21,158 nucleotides of DNA, taken from Cristatella mucedo. Lineage: Eukaryota; Bryozoa; Phylactolaemata; Cristatellidae. A model generated the notes under the pieces. It saw only the letters and a program-made list of their open reading frames with translations, did no database searches and was not told the origin of the DNA. Of the stretch, positions 20,805 to 21,158 are shown piece after piece; positions within the stretch are counted from its first letter, which is position 1, and each line of letters opens with the position of its first letter. The stretch covers positions 1-21,158 of the forward strand of contig WPIO01000592.1 in assembly GCA_009760855.2 (NCBI GenBank), read 5' to 3'. The position numbers and the translations under genes were made by a program.

Positions 20805-21158
20805 TAAATAAACACGTTTCGCACGAGAGAGCGTGGGCTGACTGGCAGCAGAGTTCTGCACCATGTTTAAAGCTACACGAGTTCGCACCAGATCGCGGAA
20901 TATGTAGAAACTTCAAATCTGCATGTCGGAGCGTGCGCTGACTGGCAGCAGAGTTCTGCACCATGTTTAAAGCATTTCGCACGTAAATAACACGTTTCGC
21001 ACGAGTTCGCAGCAGATCGCGGAATATGTGAAACACTTCAAATTTCATGTCAGGAGCTTGCATGATGGCAGCAGAGTGCGCACTATGTTTAAAGGAATTC
21101 GCACGGAATAACACGTTTCGCACGAGTTCGCACCAGATCGCGGAATATGTAGGAACTT
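20805..21158. repeat. Degraded right-hand end of the visible array
   Basis: The copy starting at 20737 jumps from GCACGAG to AGAGCGTGGGC (about 20826), losing roughly 45 bp. The next jumps from TTTAAAGC to TACACGAG (about 20873), losing roughly 25 bp. The last copy has AATTTCATGTCAGGAGCTTG, CATGATGGCAG, GTGCGCACTATG, AAAGGAATTCGCACGG and GTAGGAACTT, far more changes than any interior copy. Divergence rising toward an end is the classic pattern at a satellite boundary, so the array may stop soon after 21158. Confidence 0.7.

Larger units (their letters stand above)
1..21158. repeat. Tandem satellite DNA array, 124-bp monomer, about 170 copies
   Basis: The same monomer recurs head to tail from the first base to the last, always in one orientation. 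Spacing between successive AATCTGCATG landmarks is 124 bp in most copies and slightly larger where small insertions occur. No unrelated sequence longer than a few bases interrupts it, and I see no transposon ends, target-site duplications or unique spacers. Landmarks in each copy are GCAGCAGAGTGCTGC (30-44), TTTAAA (51-56), three TTCGCAC motifs (61, 81, 91) and ATCGCGG (101). Known biology: arrays like this are usually non-coding heterochromatic satellites homogenised by unequal exchange and gene conversion. The chromosomal location cannot be told from this window because both ends lie inside the array. Confidence 0.97.

Noticed and set aside
1-21158. CRISPR array
   Set aside because: The repeat is 124 bp with no unique spacers; the whole unit repeats, so nothing alternates.
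1-21158. rRNA, tRNA or snRNA gene cluster
   Set aside because: No tRNA cloverleaf, A/B box pair or recognisable rRNA or snRNA core occurs in the 124-bp unit.
1-21158. Transposon- or virus-derived repeat
   Set aside because: No terminal repeats, target-site duplications, polymerase, integrase or transposase coding sequence is visible, and all copies are in one orientation.

Overview
The whole 21.2-kb window is one head-to-tail tandem array of a single satellite DNA monomer of 124 bp, about 170 copies, and it contains no convincing gene. The array is already running at base 1 and is still running at base 21158, so neither flank is visible. Organised satellite of this size is typical of eukaryotic heterochromatin (centromeric, pericentromeric or subtelomeric). 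I do not recognise the monomer as a named family and cannot name the organism. By hand count the consensus is about 49% GC with 11 CpGs per 124 bp, more than its base composition predicts. That is unusual for satellite in a heavily CpG-methylating genome.

Monomer layout, numbering base 1 as the first A of AATCTGCATG: a short perfect inverted repeat GCAGCA-GAG-TGCTGC at 30-44; a DraI-type TTTAAA at 51-56; then a run of the 7-mer TTCGCAC at 61, 81 and 91 with a relative (ATCGCGG) at 101, all on a 10-bp grid. A frequent A/G variant at 111 defines two monomer types, with G in roughly one third of copies.

Region by region: 1-980 has a truncated copy and a partial duplication. 980-3480 is fairly regular. 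3480-4500 is the most substituted interior stretch. 4430-5415 holds several rearranged copies and, at 4699-4720, a short sequence matching an Illumina TruSeq adapter, which is probably an assembly artefact. 5415-6420 is mostly regular. 6421-7050 is scrambled. 7050-14500 is regular but peppered with small insertions and several 8-32 bp internal duplications. 14500-20740 is the most homogeneous part, including seven copies in a row (18500-19367) that differ only at position 111. 20805-21158 is degraded, with two internal deletions and many substitutions, as expected near an array edge.

Open frames on the minus strand (mostly 97 codons, up to about 265) are by-products of the repeat. Each monomer has only two minus-strand stop triplets, and 124 is not a multiple of 3, so successive copies are read in rotating frames. 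I annotate no CDS, RNA gene, CRISPR array or mobile element. The points most worth a second look are the adapter-like insert, the 10-bp phased TTCGCAC motif, the CpG retention, the shared rare-variant blocks that reveal longer duplications, and the scrambled segments.
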